DNA of 49,796 nt from an uncultured Verrucomicrobiota bacterium (GCA_903934135.1 CAIZMQ010000178.1:1-49796), one strand, 5' to 3'; positions 1 through 12,563 are shown, counted from the stretch's first letter. Notes: generated by a model not told the origin, from the sequence alone. Numbers and translations: made by a program.

Positions 1-320
1 CGCTGTTCCCATCTGACAAACCTTCCGCCGTGGGGCGCGTCGAGGCCGTGCACTGAGAGGGCGTTGGATGGGTTGCCAAATATGTCGGGCCTCAGCCGGG
101 CAGCGAAGGCCATTTTGATCGAAGTGCAAGCGCATTTCGGGACCATGAGAAACGCAATCTGGTCGAAGACAAACCAACCGCGATTTATGGACAGCTCTGC
201 CTGGCAATCGTAGCGCTCCAAGGGCAACGCTTCGATGAGGCAGTTCGTCCCAACGTGAAGACAGTCACGAACCGGGGATCCAGGCGACCATTCCCGGAGA
301 AGACGAACCAGATAGTTCAT
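1..320 (-). CDS. sulfotransferase family protein, N-terminal part, truncated by the left window edge
   Basis: Manual reverse-strand translation from ATG at 320: MNYLVRLLREWSPGSPVRDCLHVGTNCLIEALPLERYDCQAELSINRGWFVFDQIAFLMVPKCACTSIKMAFAARLRPDIFGNPSNALSVHGLDAPHGGRFVRWEQ...; 'MVPKCACTSIK' matches the 5'-phosphosulfate-binding loop of Sulfotransfer_2-type enzymes. Open to the window edge, so missing from the ORF track. Confidence 0.75.
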   Translation of the reverse strand, partial: MNYLVRLLREWSPGSPVRDCLHVGTNCLIEALPLERYDCQAELSINRGWFVFDQIAFLMVPKCACTSIKMAFAARLRPDIFGNPSNALSVHGLDAPHGGRFVRWEQ

Positions 321-432
321 AGAATGCGCTTTATGTGCGCGGAGCGCCGCTGACAGCGATGCTTTGCCTTGTTGCGGCCGTTCGACATGTGCGGAAGGAC
401 TTGCAGGCATAGGGAATCAGGTAAAAAACGGA

Positions 433-1260
433 TCAGAGGTAGCCGAACTGGTCCAACATGTCGCTTGCACGAAGCACAAAGCGCTCTTGCAGCTCGGCAG
501 GCATTTCGCTGCGGTAACCCCCCGCTCGCCCTTGGCCTAAAAAGGAGTTGTTCATGGGGTTACCACTGTTGTCCCATCCATGGCGCTGCGCGATACGCCG
601 CATTTTTTCGATATCGGCACCGCGTATGACGCTAGATAGCTCTTCCGCCGATCGGGCTACACCGAGAAAGTCGCTAACTCGCGAAAGCTCTCTCAAAGGT
701 TCGCCAAGCAAGTCTTCATATCGAAGCGTCATCAGGTCCGCGCCATAAGGGTTACGCGACCAGCACCGGGCATATTTTTCCCAAGAGCAGGGGGATAACT
801 CGTCCTCCATGTTGAAGGCATCTTCCAAGGAAAGATCCGGGTGAACCTGCCTCATCATCCTCCAGTAAGAAACGAGTGCATCGCGCCCGTCACGGACAAG
901 AAAAATAACTTTTCGATAGTTGACTTGCGGTAAAAGGTGCGACTTAAAAATCGTAGGCGTTCGAAAACGGTAATAGAACCTCTTGTATTGCACATCTGGT
1001 TGCAATGACTGGGCCAACTGATCAGTGAGTTCGGAGGTGTCCAAGCCCCAAACGACGCCGCTGAAAAGACGTTGGCACCACGTGCTGCCTGATTTGGGCC
1101 AACCGCACACAAACACGTCCCGATCATCAAATTCGCCCATGGGGGTAAAACCATTTGCGCGGGCAAAGTTTTGCTCACACCACTCCTCACTGGGCCGACG
1201 GTTCTGAGTCAGAAATAACCGGTTGATACGATCCCACAGTTGTCTGGTTTTAGCTACCAC
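433..1260 (-). CDS. sulfotransferase domain protein
   Basis: 275 aa; 'VCGWPKSGSTWCQRLF' PAPS-binding loop and downstream 'LRYEDLL'; GTG start. Confidence 0.85.
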   Translation of the reverse strand: MVAKTRQLWDRINRLFLTQNRRPSEEWCEQNFARANGFTPMGEFDDRDVFVCGWPKSGSTWCQRLFSGVVWGLDTSELTDQLAQSLQPDVQYKRFYYRFRTPTIFKSHLLPQVNYRKVIFLVRDGRDALVSYWRMMRQVHPDLSLEDAFNMEDELSPCSWEKYARCWSRNPYGADLMTLRYEDLLGEPLRELSRVSDFLGVARSAEELSSVIRGADIEKMRRIAQRHGWDNSGNPMNNSFLGQGRAGGYRSEMPAELQERFVLRASDMLDQFGYL

Positions 1261-1373
1261 AGGCGCATCTGGTTAATTTGGTGGGTGCCCTTTATTTTTC
1301 AGGTATTTCCGTAAGTAGTCGGAAGGCGGAACCCGCAGATAGGTCACACGGTACCTGTGGAGCTTTTTGACAA

Positions 1374-2036
1374 TTAGAAGTATCCGAAAAGAATAAAGTC
1401 GCGCGCATAAATCCTACGGAGGTTGACAATAGCAGCATTGCTGAGGCGATCGGAGGGCACCGCAAGTGGGTCACCCCGACGGTTCACTGGCGCCGTAGCA
1501 CGAAGACGTATTCCCGTCTCGGCACAAAGCACTTCGAGATCAGAGTCAAATGATTCGGTCTTAAAGACACGGTTGACCGCTAACCGGCCGTTGATTTCGA
1601 GAAATGAATGTTGGGGAGCGAACCAAGGTAGTTTGAGGATCTGGCAAGTCGGGGTTAACTTTTCCGCCAGTTCCGAGACCGTATCACCTTGTTTATCCAG
1701 TTGGCGCTTGACCTCCGGAAGATAACTCCAAAGGTCATCGGTTTGAATGTGGTCATAAGCGGATATAAATCGGGATATCGGATTGCGGACGAAGGTGAAA
1801 ATAAAAGCACTGGGGAAAAATTTCGGGTCTTCAGCTTGGTATTCAGCCACAGTGACGTGGCCCGTCTGGAAGCCAAGCCAAGCATCGAGCAGCGCGGAGC
1901 CAGCCGACTTTGGCACGTGAATGAATATCGCACGATCCCGGAGGAACTGACGGGGCAGCAGGCTGTTTGGCAGTGGTCGTGTTGGACCAAAAAAACGGAA
2001 TGAAAATTTCGAGAAAACTGATTTTGCTAGATTCAC
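1374..2036 (-). CDS. sulfotransferase family 2-like protein
   Basis: 220 aa; 'IFIHVPKSAGSALLDAWLG' PAPS loop and 'FTFVRNPISRFISAY' 3'-phosphate-binding motif. Confidence 0.85.
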   Translation of the reverse strand: MNLAKSVFSKFSFRFFGPTRPLPNSLLPRQFLRDRAIFIHVPKSAGSALLDAWLGFQTGHVTVAEYQAEDPKFFPSAFIFTFVRNPISRFISAYDHIQTDDLWSYLPEVKRQLDKQGDTVSELAEKLTPTCQILKLPWFAPQHSFLEINGRLAVNRVFKTESFDSDLEVLCAETGIRLRATAPVNRRGDPLAVPSDRLSNAAIVNLRRIYARDFILFGYF

Positions 2037-2112
2037 GTTGAACGGTGCCTCGGTTATTTTGTTTCGATCAAAGGAAAAAGATCTATTATTTTTGCCTGAA
2101 CTTCGCAGACCT

Positions 2113-3450
2113 TTAACGACTTTCCATTCTGGCTGTAGCTGGTCGCATAATCTTACCCGAGTGGACTTTTTCAGAGAAGACTCGGAATTCAGTCAGGCCT
2201 TGCGAGCGGAGCAGGACGCGCTTCGAGCTCTCTTCAATAAAGGAAACAATAAGACTGTATTTTCCCGGAACTACGTCAATCGAGCCGAGACTGATGAAGA
2301 GTTTGTGGGTGCCCGGCTTGCAACGCAAAAAATCTCCGTGTTCGTTTTTAACCGGCATGCACACTAAGGGCATCATTGTCTCATCTGCGATGTAGATCGT
2401 GATAAGCGCGGCTTCCACTGATGAGGAGATGCTGAATTTCAGTTCTAATCGTCCTGTGCTTCCATGGGAAAGCCTCCCGCCACCTTCGAGCAAGATTGAC
2501 TCAATCACCGCCTCTCTGCTTCCTGTTTCGTGCGTGGTGTGAGGAACCATTTCGAAGTAGCGGTCGATAGCTTCGGAAGAATTTGGTGCATCGATCATGA
2601 CACAACCATGGTCCATCAGGATGACTCGCGTGCAAAATGAGGAAACAGACTGCATATTGTGAGATACGAGAATAACCGCTGCACGGGCCGATAGGGTGCG
2701 TACGCGGTTCAAGCACTTGATAACGAAGCTTGTGTCGCCGACTGCCAACACCTCATCCAGAATCAGGACATCCGGACTCAACGAACTGGCGATGGAAAAC
2801 CCGAGCCGCACCGACATACCCGAAGAGTAGTTTTGTACCGGCATGTCTATGAAGTCCCCGATCTCAGCAAACTCGATGATCTCGTCGATTTTTTCGTCGA
2901 TTTCTTTTTTCGAAAGTCCCAGCACCGATCCGTTGATATAAATGTTTTCGCGACCCGTTAGGATCGGATTAAACCCCGCGCCCAAGGCAATCAACGCACC
3001 CACGCGCCCGTTCATTTCGATGCGACCACGATCCGGCTTGATCAGACCATTAAGTATTTTGAGCAGGGTTGTCTTCCCTGCCCCGTTATGCCCGATCAGC
3101 CCGAGGCACTCCCCACGGCGGAGTTCGAAGGAAACGTCACGCACGGCGTAAAACTCCCCGTCACGCAAATCCTTGTCGCGCGCCTCCGCGATCGCCGCGT
3201 GGGTAGCAAGTGGCGGGTAGATGGTGGCTGGTGAAATGCTCCCGCTTTCCGCTGAGCCTCCTCTATGGTCCATGCACCTTGCTCCATGCTTGGCGAACGG
3301 ATTGAGTTCGCCGGCAATGTCGCAGACCCCATACCAGAGGCTCTTCTTGAGAGACCGGCAGAACTTTTTGGAAACGCCCTCGACTCGGACGAGAACTTCG
3401 TCCGATTGGGTAGAGAGTGACGAGTTGCGGGTAACTAGTTCGGGATGCAT
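2113..3450 (-). CDS. polysaccharide ABC exporter ATP-binding protein (Wzt-like) with C-terminal carbohydrate-binding-type domain
   Basis: 445 aa; Walker A 'GHNGAGKTTLL', signature 'YSSGMSVRLGF', Walker B 'DVLILDEVLAVGD'; long beta-rich C-terminal extension as in Wzt. Confidence 0.9.
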   Translation of the reverse strand: MHPELVTRNSSLSTQSDEVLVRVEGVSKKFCRSLKKSLWYGVCDIAGELNPFAKHGARCMDHRGGSAESGSISPATIYPPLATHAAIAEARDKDLRDGEFYAVRDVSFELRRGECLGLIGHNGAGKTTLLKILNGLIKPDRGRIEMNGRVGALIALGAGFNPILTGRENIYINGSVLGLSKKEIDEKIDEIIEFAEIGDFIDMPVQNYSSGMSVRLGFSIASSLSPDVLILDEVLAVGDTSFVIKCLNRVRTLSARAAVILVSHNMQSVSSFCTRVILMDHGCVMIDAPNSSEAIDRYFEMVPHTTHETGSREAVIESILLEGGGRLSHGSTGRLELKFSISSSVEAALITIYIADETMMPLVCMPVKNEHGDFLRCKPGTHKLFISLGSIDVVPGKYSLIVSFIEESSKRVLLRSQGLTEFRVFSEKVHSGKIMRPATARMESR

Positions 3451-3528
3451 GAAGTTACCTTTTTTGCTTCAGAGCCATCTTGCTTGCGCGCGGCTTTTTT
3501 ACTTTTAACTGCCACCGCTGAGCTTCGC

Positions 3529-4383
3529 TCAGCCGCCCATCCGCTCAATCAAATGCGGCATGGCAATGCGAAACCCGATGAGACCGACTAGGATCAGCAA
3601 CAGTGAAGCAGCAGCGACGACGAAAAACGGTCCCAGCATGGTCAGCGTTTGGCCGGTGAGACACTCCCTTGCGGTAACGATAAGCGGCGAGACCGGATTC
3701 CACGTGGCCAACCAACCAGCAATACCGCTCATTTGCGGTGGATATACCACGGGCGTGAGCAGCATCCAGAAACCCGCGACAATCGGAATCGCTCGAGCCG
3801 CGTCGCCGTAAAGCGCTGAAATCGGTGTGATGAAAAGGCCGAGAGCGAAACCGGCGGCTAACAACCCAAACAAGGCCACGGGCAAAAACGCCAATGTGGG
3901 ACCAACGGGAATATTCCATAGGATCATCACAGCAGCGATGAGAACCATCCGGATCAATGCATTGAAAATCACCATGTAGAGACCGCCCACGAGCACCGCT
4001 TCCCGGGGAAAGTTGATCTTCACCAGCATGGCCTTAGCGGCTCCAAACGAAGCAGACGGGCTGGTCAACGCATCGACAAAAATCTGCCATAGCAACGTGC
4101 CCATGAGTGCAAAGGCCGCGTAGGAGATACCAACCACCTCAATGCGCGTGATCCCCTGAGATTGGAGAAAAATAAACGTGGCCGCGGCGACCAACGGCGG
4201 AAGAAAGGCCCACACATAGCCCAACAACGTTTGGCGATATCCGGCGCGCAGATCGCGCAGAAACAAGCGCCAAGCCAACTCGCGGCCGGCCCACATATCA
4301 TCGGCGATCTCCCGCATCATGGCGACAGGATGTCGCAGCAGGGGCTCGGGCGTGTAAATGCGCCGCATTTCTTGCCGGTTCAT
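3529..4383 (-). CDS. polysaccharide ABC exporter permease (Wzm-like, ABC2 family)
   Basis: 284 aa; 'LAWRLFLRDLRAGYRQTLLGYVWAFLPPL' N-terminus typical of Wzm/TagG permeases, several TM segments. Confidence 0.9.
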   Translation of the reverse strand: MNRQEMRRIYTPEPLLRHPVAMMREIADDMWAGRELAWRLFLRDLRAGYRQTLLGYVWAFLPPLVAAATFIFLQSQGITRIEVVGISYAAFALMGTLLWQIFVDALTSPSASFGAAKAMLVKINFPREAVLVGGLYMVIFNALIRMVLIAAVMILWNIPVGPTLAFLPVALFGLLAAGFALGLFITPISALYGDAARAIPIVAGFWMLLTPVVYPPQMSGIAGWLATWNPVSPLIVTARECLTGQTLTMLGPFFVVAAASLLLILVGLIGFRIAMPHLIERMGG

Positions 4384-5372
4384 CGAAGGGGAGGCTTGGT
4401 TGGCGCTTCTGTCAAAGACTCGATCTTGCCGGCGTCATACATCTCGGCAATCCCCTCGCGCAATTTCACCCGCGGCTCCCATCCGATTTCTCCGGCCGCC
4501 TTGCTGCTGTCCAGGATCACGGCGGGAACGGAAGAAATGGGCGCTGCCCCAAAGTCACAGGATTCGGTTGCCACATTGCAATCCATGACTTGGCCCATGA
4601 GGTCAATAACATCCGATACGGAGTGGCCAACTCCCGAGCCAATGTTGAAGATCCTCCAGTTGGTTTCCTTGCCCCGCCGATGATCCGCCGCCAAAACTGC
4701 TGTGAAGGCTCGAGCCACGTCATCGACGTGCACATAATCCCTTACCGTCCCGACCGGGCCGAAAATACGCACGGGCTTGCCGGAGATCAACCGCGCCATG
4801 GCCACACCGATAAAGCCCTGCCGGCGCTCCATGGCGAGAAGCGAACCGTATGCATTGCCGATGCGCAGCACAGTCGCCCGCAGCCAACCTTGGTCGCATG
4901 CGGTTTGTAAATAATGCTCGATCATAAGTTTTTGAATACCGTACGGACTGAGCGGGTTGCATTGGTCTTCCTCGCGGAAAGCTCCACGCCCGGCACCGAG
5001 CCGGCCGTAGACCGCTCCTCCACTGCTGGCAAAAATCAGATGGCACTGACCGCGCCCTTGGCGGCGGCGAAGAGCTTCGAGCAGATTCAGGCTGGGAGCT
5101 ATATTTGCGGTAAAATCACTCGGCCAATGCCGGTCGGATGTGGCCGGAGAATTCGATTGTGCCAGATGCAAGACAACATCCAAACCATCGACGAACTCCT
5201 CACAATCCGCTTCGTTCATCAAATCGCCTTGCATCCACTCCGCGGGCGGTAGCCCGCTGCGCGGTGATCTATCTCGAACCAGACAACGCAGGCATGCCGA
5301 ATCCGGCCAAGGCAATGCGCGCAAAACGGCCTGCCCGATGAAACCTGTGCTTCCTGTAATGCCAATTACCAT
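4380..5372 (-). CDS. NAD-dependent epimerase/dehydratase (extended SDR)
   Basis: 330 aa; 'GSTGFIGQAVLRAL' nucleotide-binding motif, 'YGIQKLMIEHYL' YxxxK; overlaps the permease start. Confidence 0.9.
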   Translation of the reverse strand: MVIGITGSTGFIGQAVLRALPWPDSACLRCLVRDRSPRSGLPPAEWMQGDLMNEADCEEFVDGLDVVLHLAQSNSPATSDRHWPSDFTANIAPSLNLLEALRRRQGRGQCHLIFASSGGAVYGRLGAGRGAFREEDQCNPLSPYGIQKLMIEHYLQTACDQGWLRATVLRIGNAYGSLLAMERRQGFIGVAMARLISGKPVRIFGPVGTVRDYVHVDDVARAFTAVLAADHRRGKETNWRIFNIGSGVGHSVSDVIDLMGQVMDCNVATESCDFGAAPISSVPAVILDSSKAAGEIGWEPRVKLREGIAEMYDAGKIESLTEAPTKPPLR

Positions 5373-5529
5373 CGCTCTACGGATATTGTGCCCAGCGTGC
5401 TGTTTTTTGCCAACAAGCTGCCGCCCTTGGTCGGGAAGCTTTCGGCTTCGGACCGGGCGGGTTTCAAGATGTGGGGTTCCGACATTCGGTTTCGCATTTC
5501 GCCGAGTCGGGCGGCAAAGCGACTTGGGG

Positions 5530-6084
5530 TTAAAGTTTCAGAAATTTCACCAGCCAAGGCACGACTTTCTGGCCTTTGTCCAACCAGTATTTGAGGCGGT
5601 CGATGCGTTCGGCGGGAAGTTGGCCGCCGGATTCGGGTAGGGATTGCATCATTTTCTCCATCCGTTTGATGCGCTCTTGCGCGGTACGCATGCGGGGGAG
5701 GAGTTCCTCCTCGATATAGGACGTGGCGAAGCGACTCAATTCGCCGCTGGCCACATAGTGGTCCTTGCGCGCGCCGGGCATGTAAACCGTGCGGACCGCG
5801 CCGAATTCGCGGAGGAGCTTCAGTCCCTGGCTCGCCGCGCCCAAGCTCATGCCGGTGCGGGCCATGATCTCGCCCATGGCCAGCGGCCCGGCGGAAACAA
5901 AAAGCAGACCATAGATTTCACCGACGGATTTGGGCCAGCCGAGCAGGCGGAGAAAATTGATAAACATCTCGATCGACTCGACCTCGAGATCGGAGAGGCT
6001 AGAGGCTTTCTGCCGCGAGGCTTCAGCGAGGACGGACATGACGAGGCAATGCTTAAGCAGGTCCTTCGAATCTTTCAATAACAA
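5530..6084 (-). CDS. GbsR/MarR-family transcriptional regulator
   Basis: 184 aa; wHTH region 'GEIYGLLFVSAGPLAMGEIMARTGMSLGAASQGLKLLREFGAV' typical of GbsR-like proteins. Confidence 0.8.
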   Translation of the reverse strand: MLLKDSKDLLKHCLVMSVLAEASRQKASSLSDLEVESIEMFINFLRLLGWPKSVGEIYGLLFVSAGPLAMGEIMARTGMSLGAASQGLKLLREFGAVRTVYMPGARKDHYVASGELSRFATSYIEEELLPRMRTAQERIKRMEKMMQSLPESGGQLPAERIDRLKYWLDKGQKVVPWLVKFLKL

Positions 6085-6208
6085 ATGAAAAATCCATGAG
6101 AATTCCGGCCTCGGTCAGCGGGAAGATTAGCCTGGGGGGCCCTCACCCACCGGGACGGCGATAAAGTTTTCGACTCTGTCCTACGGCAAATGGCCGGTCG
6201 GCCAGGGG

Positions 6209-6871
6209 TCAAAATTTGACCGTCTCAATCGTCTCGTCGAAAAACTTGCAGCCGTCCTCTTGGTAAATCGCCCTGGCCACCCTGAGGTGTTTTCGCGCGG
6301 TGGCTTCGTCCCCAGATTTGCGGGCGATCATCGCTTGGGCATAATACCACGCGGGGGTGCTCCCGACGGGAGTGAGGCCTGCGGCGATTTTCCCGGCCTC
6401 GTCATCGCGACCCAGCGCTTGGAGACAAAGAAGGACCCGAAAATTGGCCAGAGCATTGCTGGGGTCTTGGCGGGGGATGTTCTGAAAAATCTGCAGGGCC
6501 CCTTCGTAGTCGCCGGCGACAAACTTGACATGACCGAGGTTGAAAGCGGCGGGCGAGTAATTCGGATCCGTGGTCAGGATCGCAGTAAAGAGTTCGCGGG
6601 CCTCGTCGTAGCGTTCAAGTTTGGTCAGAATGGCGCCTCGGAGGTTTAAAACGCTGAGATCTTGCCCGGAGGCACCTTGCAAGGTGGCGAGACGATCGAG
6701 CGCCGCCTGGTACTCGCCCGCCTCGTAGTACTTGGTCGACTGGCGCAGCACCGTGGCCACGCGGCGTTGCAGGAGCAGCGGGTCATTGGCCGGAGAGGTC
6801 GTGTCCTGCTGCCCCGCGACCGGCGCGGTTGCAAAAACAATACAGAGCAGGCCGGCAGCCGCGCGGTTCAT
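6209..6871 (-). CDS. exported tetratricopeptide repeat protein
   Basis: 220 aa; N-terminal signal-like '[20 protein letters not shown]', repeated TPR-type helices; start overlaps the sucB stop. Confidence 0.8.
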   Translation of the reverse strand: MNRAAAGLLCIVFATAPVAGQQDTTSPANDPLLLQRRVATVLRQSTKYYEAGEYQAALDRLATLQGASGQDLSVLNLRGAILTKLERYDEARELFTAILTTDPNYSPAAFNLGHVKFVAGDYEGALQIFQNIPRQDPSNALANFRVLLCLQALGRDDEAGKIAAGLTPVGSTPAWYYAQAMIARKSGDEATARKHLRVARAIYQEDGCKFFDETIETVKF

Positions 6872-7941
6872 TTGGTGTCTCCGAGGAACAAGCGTACCGG
6901 GTTTTCCATCGCTTCTTTGACCCGGACGAGAAAAGTCACCGCTTCGCGGCCGTCAACCACGCGGTGGTCGTAGCTCAGCGCGAGGTACATCATGGGGCGA
7001 ATAACAACCTTGCCGTCGACCGCCACCGGGCGCTCCTGGATTTTGTGCATACCCAGGATACCGCTCTGCGGCGGGTTGAGGATGGGTGTGCTGAGCAGCG
7101 ACCCGTAGACACCGCCGTTCGAAATGGTGAAAACGCCGCCCTGCAGGTCTTCGATCGTGATGGCACCTTCACGGGCTTTTTTGGCGTAGTAGGCGAGGTC
7201 GTTTTCCAGTTCGTAAAAAGTTTTACGGTCGGCGTCGCGGATGACCGGAACGATGAGTCCGCGCTCGGTACCGACAGCCACCCCGATGTCATAGAAGTGG
7301 TTCCGCACCAGCTCGTCGCCGTCGAGGCGCGAGTTGAGCTGCGGCTCGGACTTGAGGGCGTCGACCACGGCCTTGATGAAGAAGGACATGAAACCGAGCT
7401 TGATCCCGTATTTGGCCTGGAAACTTTCCTGGACATCGGCCCGCAGCTTCATCACCGCGGCCATGTCGCACTCGTTGAAGGTGGTGAGAATCGCGGCATT
7501 GCGCTGGGCAGCAACCAGTTGGGTGGAGATTTTTTTGCGCAGCGGGGAAAGTTTTTTGCGCGTGACGCCGCGTTCCTGGGGATCCAGTGCCACCGGGGCG
7601 GAGGGAACGGATGGGGCAGGGAAAGAAGGAGTGGCCGCGGACGGGACAGAAAGGGCCGGCGGTGCGGCGACGGGGACTGAAACAACCGGGGCGGAGGCGG
7701 GCTCAGGGGCCTCCTCAATCAGGCCGACCACCTCGCCGATTTTCACTTCCTGGTCGGCGGGAACTTTGATCCGCACGCGGCCCGCGGACGGCGCGGCAAC
7801 TTCGGTCGAAACTTTGTCCGTATCGAGAGTGAAAAGGGCGTCCCCGGCGCGCACATAATCGCCGTCTTGGCGGTGCCAAAGGGAGATGATCCCGGAAGAG
7901 ATCGATTCCCCGACAGCGGGGACTTTGATTTCGGCGCTCAT
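6868..7941 (-). CDS. sucB: 2-oxoglutarate dehydrogenase E2, dihydrolipoyllysine-residue succinyltransferase
   Basis: 357 aa; lipoyl domain '[12 protein letters not shown]', catalytic '[18 protein letters not shown]'. Confidence 0.95.
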   Translation of the reverse strand: MSAEIKVPAVGESISSGIISLWHRQDGDYVRAGDALFTLDTDKVSTEVAAPSAGRVRIKVPADQEVKIGEVVGLIEEAPEPASAPVVSVPVAAPPALSVPSAATPSFPAPSVPSAPVALDPQERGVTRKKLSPLRKKISTQLVAAQRNAAILTTFNECDMAAVMKLRADVQESFQAKYGIKLGFMSFFIKAVVDALKSEPQLNSRLDGDELVRNHFYDIGVAVGTERGLIVPVIRDADRKTFYELENDLAYYAKKAREGAITIEDLQGGVFTISNGGVYGSLLSTPILNPPQSGILGMHKIQERPVAVDGKVVIRPMMYLALSYDHRVVDGREAVTFLVRVKEAMENPVRLFLGDTK

Positions 7942-7953
7942 GAAAATGTGAAC

Positions 7954-10695
<2,742 letters not shown>

Positions 10696-10871
10696 GGATG
10701 CGTCGAACGGGGAGAATCACCCGAACCGGCCCTTCTTGCAACACAGAGACGAGGGCCGTGAGGAATTTTTATGTTGGCCGGCAAGCGGCACGCCAGCTTG
10801 CCAGCGCCCCCGAACCGCGCCATATATGCGCGTTCGGCCCGGTCCCGGAGGAAGGAGCAGGCCTGTGCGCT

Positions 10872-11813
10872 ATGATCAAGGTTGAAGGACTGACCAAGAA
10901 ATATGCCGGTATCACGGCGGTGAATGACTTGAATTTCACGGTCGAGAAGGGCGAAATCGTCGGTTTTCTCGGTCCCAACGGGGCAGGGAAAAGCACGACG
11001 ATGCGAATCCTGTCGTGTTACCTGTCCGCCACGAGCGGGAGAGCAAGCGTGGCGGGGTTCGACGTGGCCAGCCAATCGCGCGAGGTGCGCTCTCGGGTCG
11101 GCTACATGCCGGAAAATGTGGCTCTTTACCCCGAAATGCGGGTGCAGGAATACCTCGAATACCGGGCGGCCCTCAAAGGCGTGCGCGGGCGGCGCAACCG
11201 CCAGCGGGTCAATGCGGTGAAGGAGCTCTGCAACCTTCGGGATGTGGAGCAAAAACTGATCGGGGCGCTGTCGAAGGGCTACCGCCAGAGGGTGGGCCTA
11301 GCCGACGCGCTGCTCCATGATCCCGATCTTCTCATCCTCGACGAGCCGACCATCGGTCTGGACCCGAACCAGATCCGGCAGGTTCGCCAGCTAATCAAAG
11401 ATCTGGGCAAACGGCACACCATCCTGCTCTCCACGCACATCCTCTCGGAAGTGGAAATGACCTGCAGCCGCGTTCTGATTATCGATCGTGGTCGTATCGC
11501 GGCCTCCGATACCCCCGAAGCGCTGGCGGGTCGGGTCCGCACGGCGGGGGGCATCCGCGCCGAAATCCGCGCGGAGGCCGGTGATCTGGAGAAAGCCCTT
11601 GCCGCGTTGCCCGGCGTGCGCAAAGCGGAGGTCGAGGAAATGCCGGACGGCTGGCACGGTTGCGTGCTGCGGACCGATGCGGAGCATGATCCGCGCGAAG
11701 AAGTGGCGCGTTTGGCCGCAGCCCGCGGATGGGCCTTGCGCGAACTCGGCCGCGAACAGGTGAACCTCGAGCGGGTCTTCGCCGAAATCACCCAATCGGA
11801 GGAACTGCGATGA
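10872..11813 (+). CDS. ABC transporter ATP-binding protein (GldA-like)
   Basis: ORF 10698..11813, preferred start ATG 10872 (MIKVEGLTKKYAG); Walker A 'GPNGAGKSTTM', 'DLLILDEPTIGLDP'. Confidence 0.9.
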   Translation: MIKVEGLTKKYAGITAVNDLNFTVEKGEIVGFLGPNGAGKSTTMRILSCYLSATSGRASVAGFDVASQSREVRSRVGYMPENVALYPEMRVQEYLEYRAALKGVRGRRNRQRVNAVKELCNLRDVEQKLIGALSKGYRQRVGLADALLHDPDLLILDEPTIGLDPNQIRQVRQLIKDLGKRHTILLSTHILSEVEMTCSRVLIIDRGRIAASDTPEALAGRVRTAGGIRAEIRAEAGDLEKALAALPGVRKAEVEEMPDGWHGCVLRTDAEHDPREEVARLAAARGWALRELGREQVNLERVFAEITQSEELR

Positions 11814-12562
11814 ACTTTTTCACCCTGCTTAACCGCGAAATACGCGCCTATTTCCTCTCCCCAGTGGCATGGGTCGTCATGTTCTTTTTCCTCCTGCTCA
11901 CCGGGTTCAATTTTTATGCCGGGGTCGCGGCGCTGAACCGCGGTCCGAGCGAGGTGACCGTGGTCGAGGCGTTTTTCAACACGGTGTTCTTCTGGTTCGG
12001 ATTCGTGCTGATTTTCCCACTGATCACCATGCGTTTGTTTTCCGAGGAATACAAAATGGGAACGATCGAGCCACTGATGACCGCGCCGGTGCGCGACAGC
12101 CAGGTGGTGCTGGCCAAGTATGGCGGGGCGCTCTTCTTTTACATCGTGCTGTGGTTGCCGAGCCTGCTTTATTTCGCGGTCTTCACCCGGGTGACGCGCC
12201 TCGAAGCGGCGGGTGCGGCCGGACCGTTTCTCGGCGCCTACATCATGTTGTTGCTCATCGGAATGTTTTATCTGGCGGTCGGCTGCCTCGCCTCCGCCCT
12301 GACACGCAACCAGATCGTGGCGGCTATCATGTCATTCACGGTGATTACCTTGTTTTTCTTTACCGGACTGCTGAATTTTTTCCTGCTCAATGTGACGCCG
12401 GCCTTGCGGGAATTAACCGCTTATTTTTCCGCCCTCGAGCACATGAGCGAGGCCTCGCGCGGATTTTTCGATTCGCGACCGGTTGTTTTTTACCTGTCGC
12501 TGACCGTCTTCGTTCTCTTCCTCACGTTCCACGTCTTCCAATCCCGCCGCTGGCGCAACTGA
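11810..12562 (+). CDS. ABC transporter permease (GldF-like)
   Basis: ATG at 11810 overlaps the previous stop (ATGA); 'MNFFTLLNREIRAYFLSPVAWVVMFFFLLLTG', six TM-like segments. Confidence 0.88.
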   Translation: MNFFTLLNREIRAYFLSPVAWVVMFFFLLLTGFNFYAGVAALNRGPSEVTVVEAFFNTVFFWFGFVLIFPLITMRLFSEEYKMGTIEPLMTAPVRDSQVVLAKYGGALFFYIVLWLPSLLYFAVFTRVTRLEAAGAAGPFLGAYIMLLLIGMFYLAVGCLASALTRNQIVAAIMSFTVITLFFFTGLLNFFLLNVTPALRELTAYFSALEHMSEASRGFFDSRPVVFYLSLTVFVLFLTFHVFQSRRWRN

Positions 12563-12563
12563 C

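Noticed and set aside
5366-5557. 63-aa minus-strand ORF between the regulator and epimerase
   Set aside because: No recognisable features and it overlaps the regulator's 3' end; cannot be supported, though a leader peptide is not excluded.
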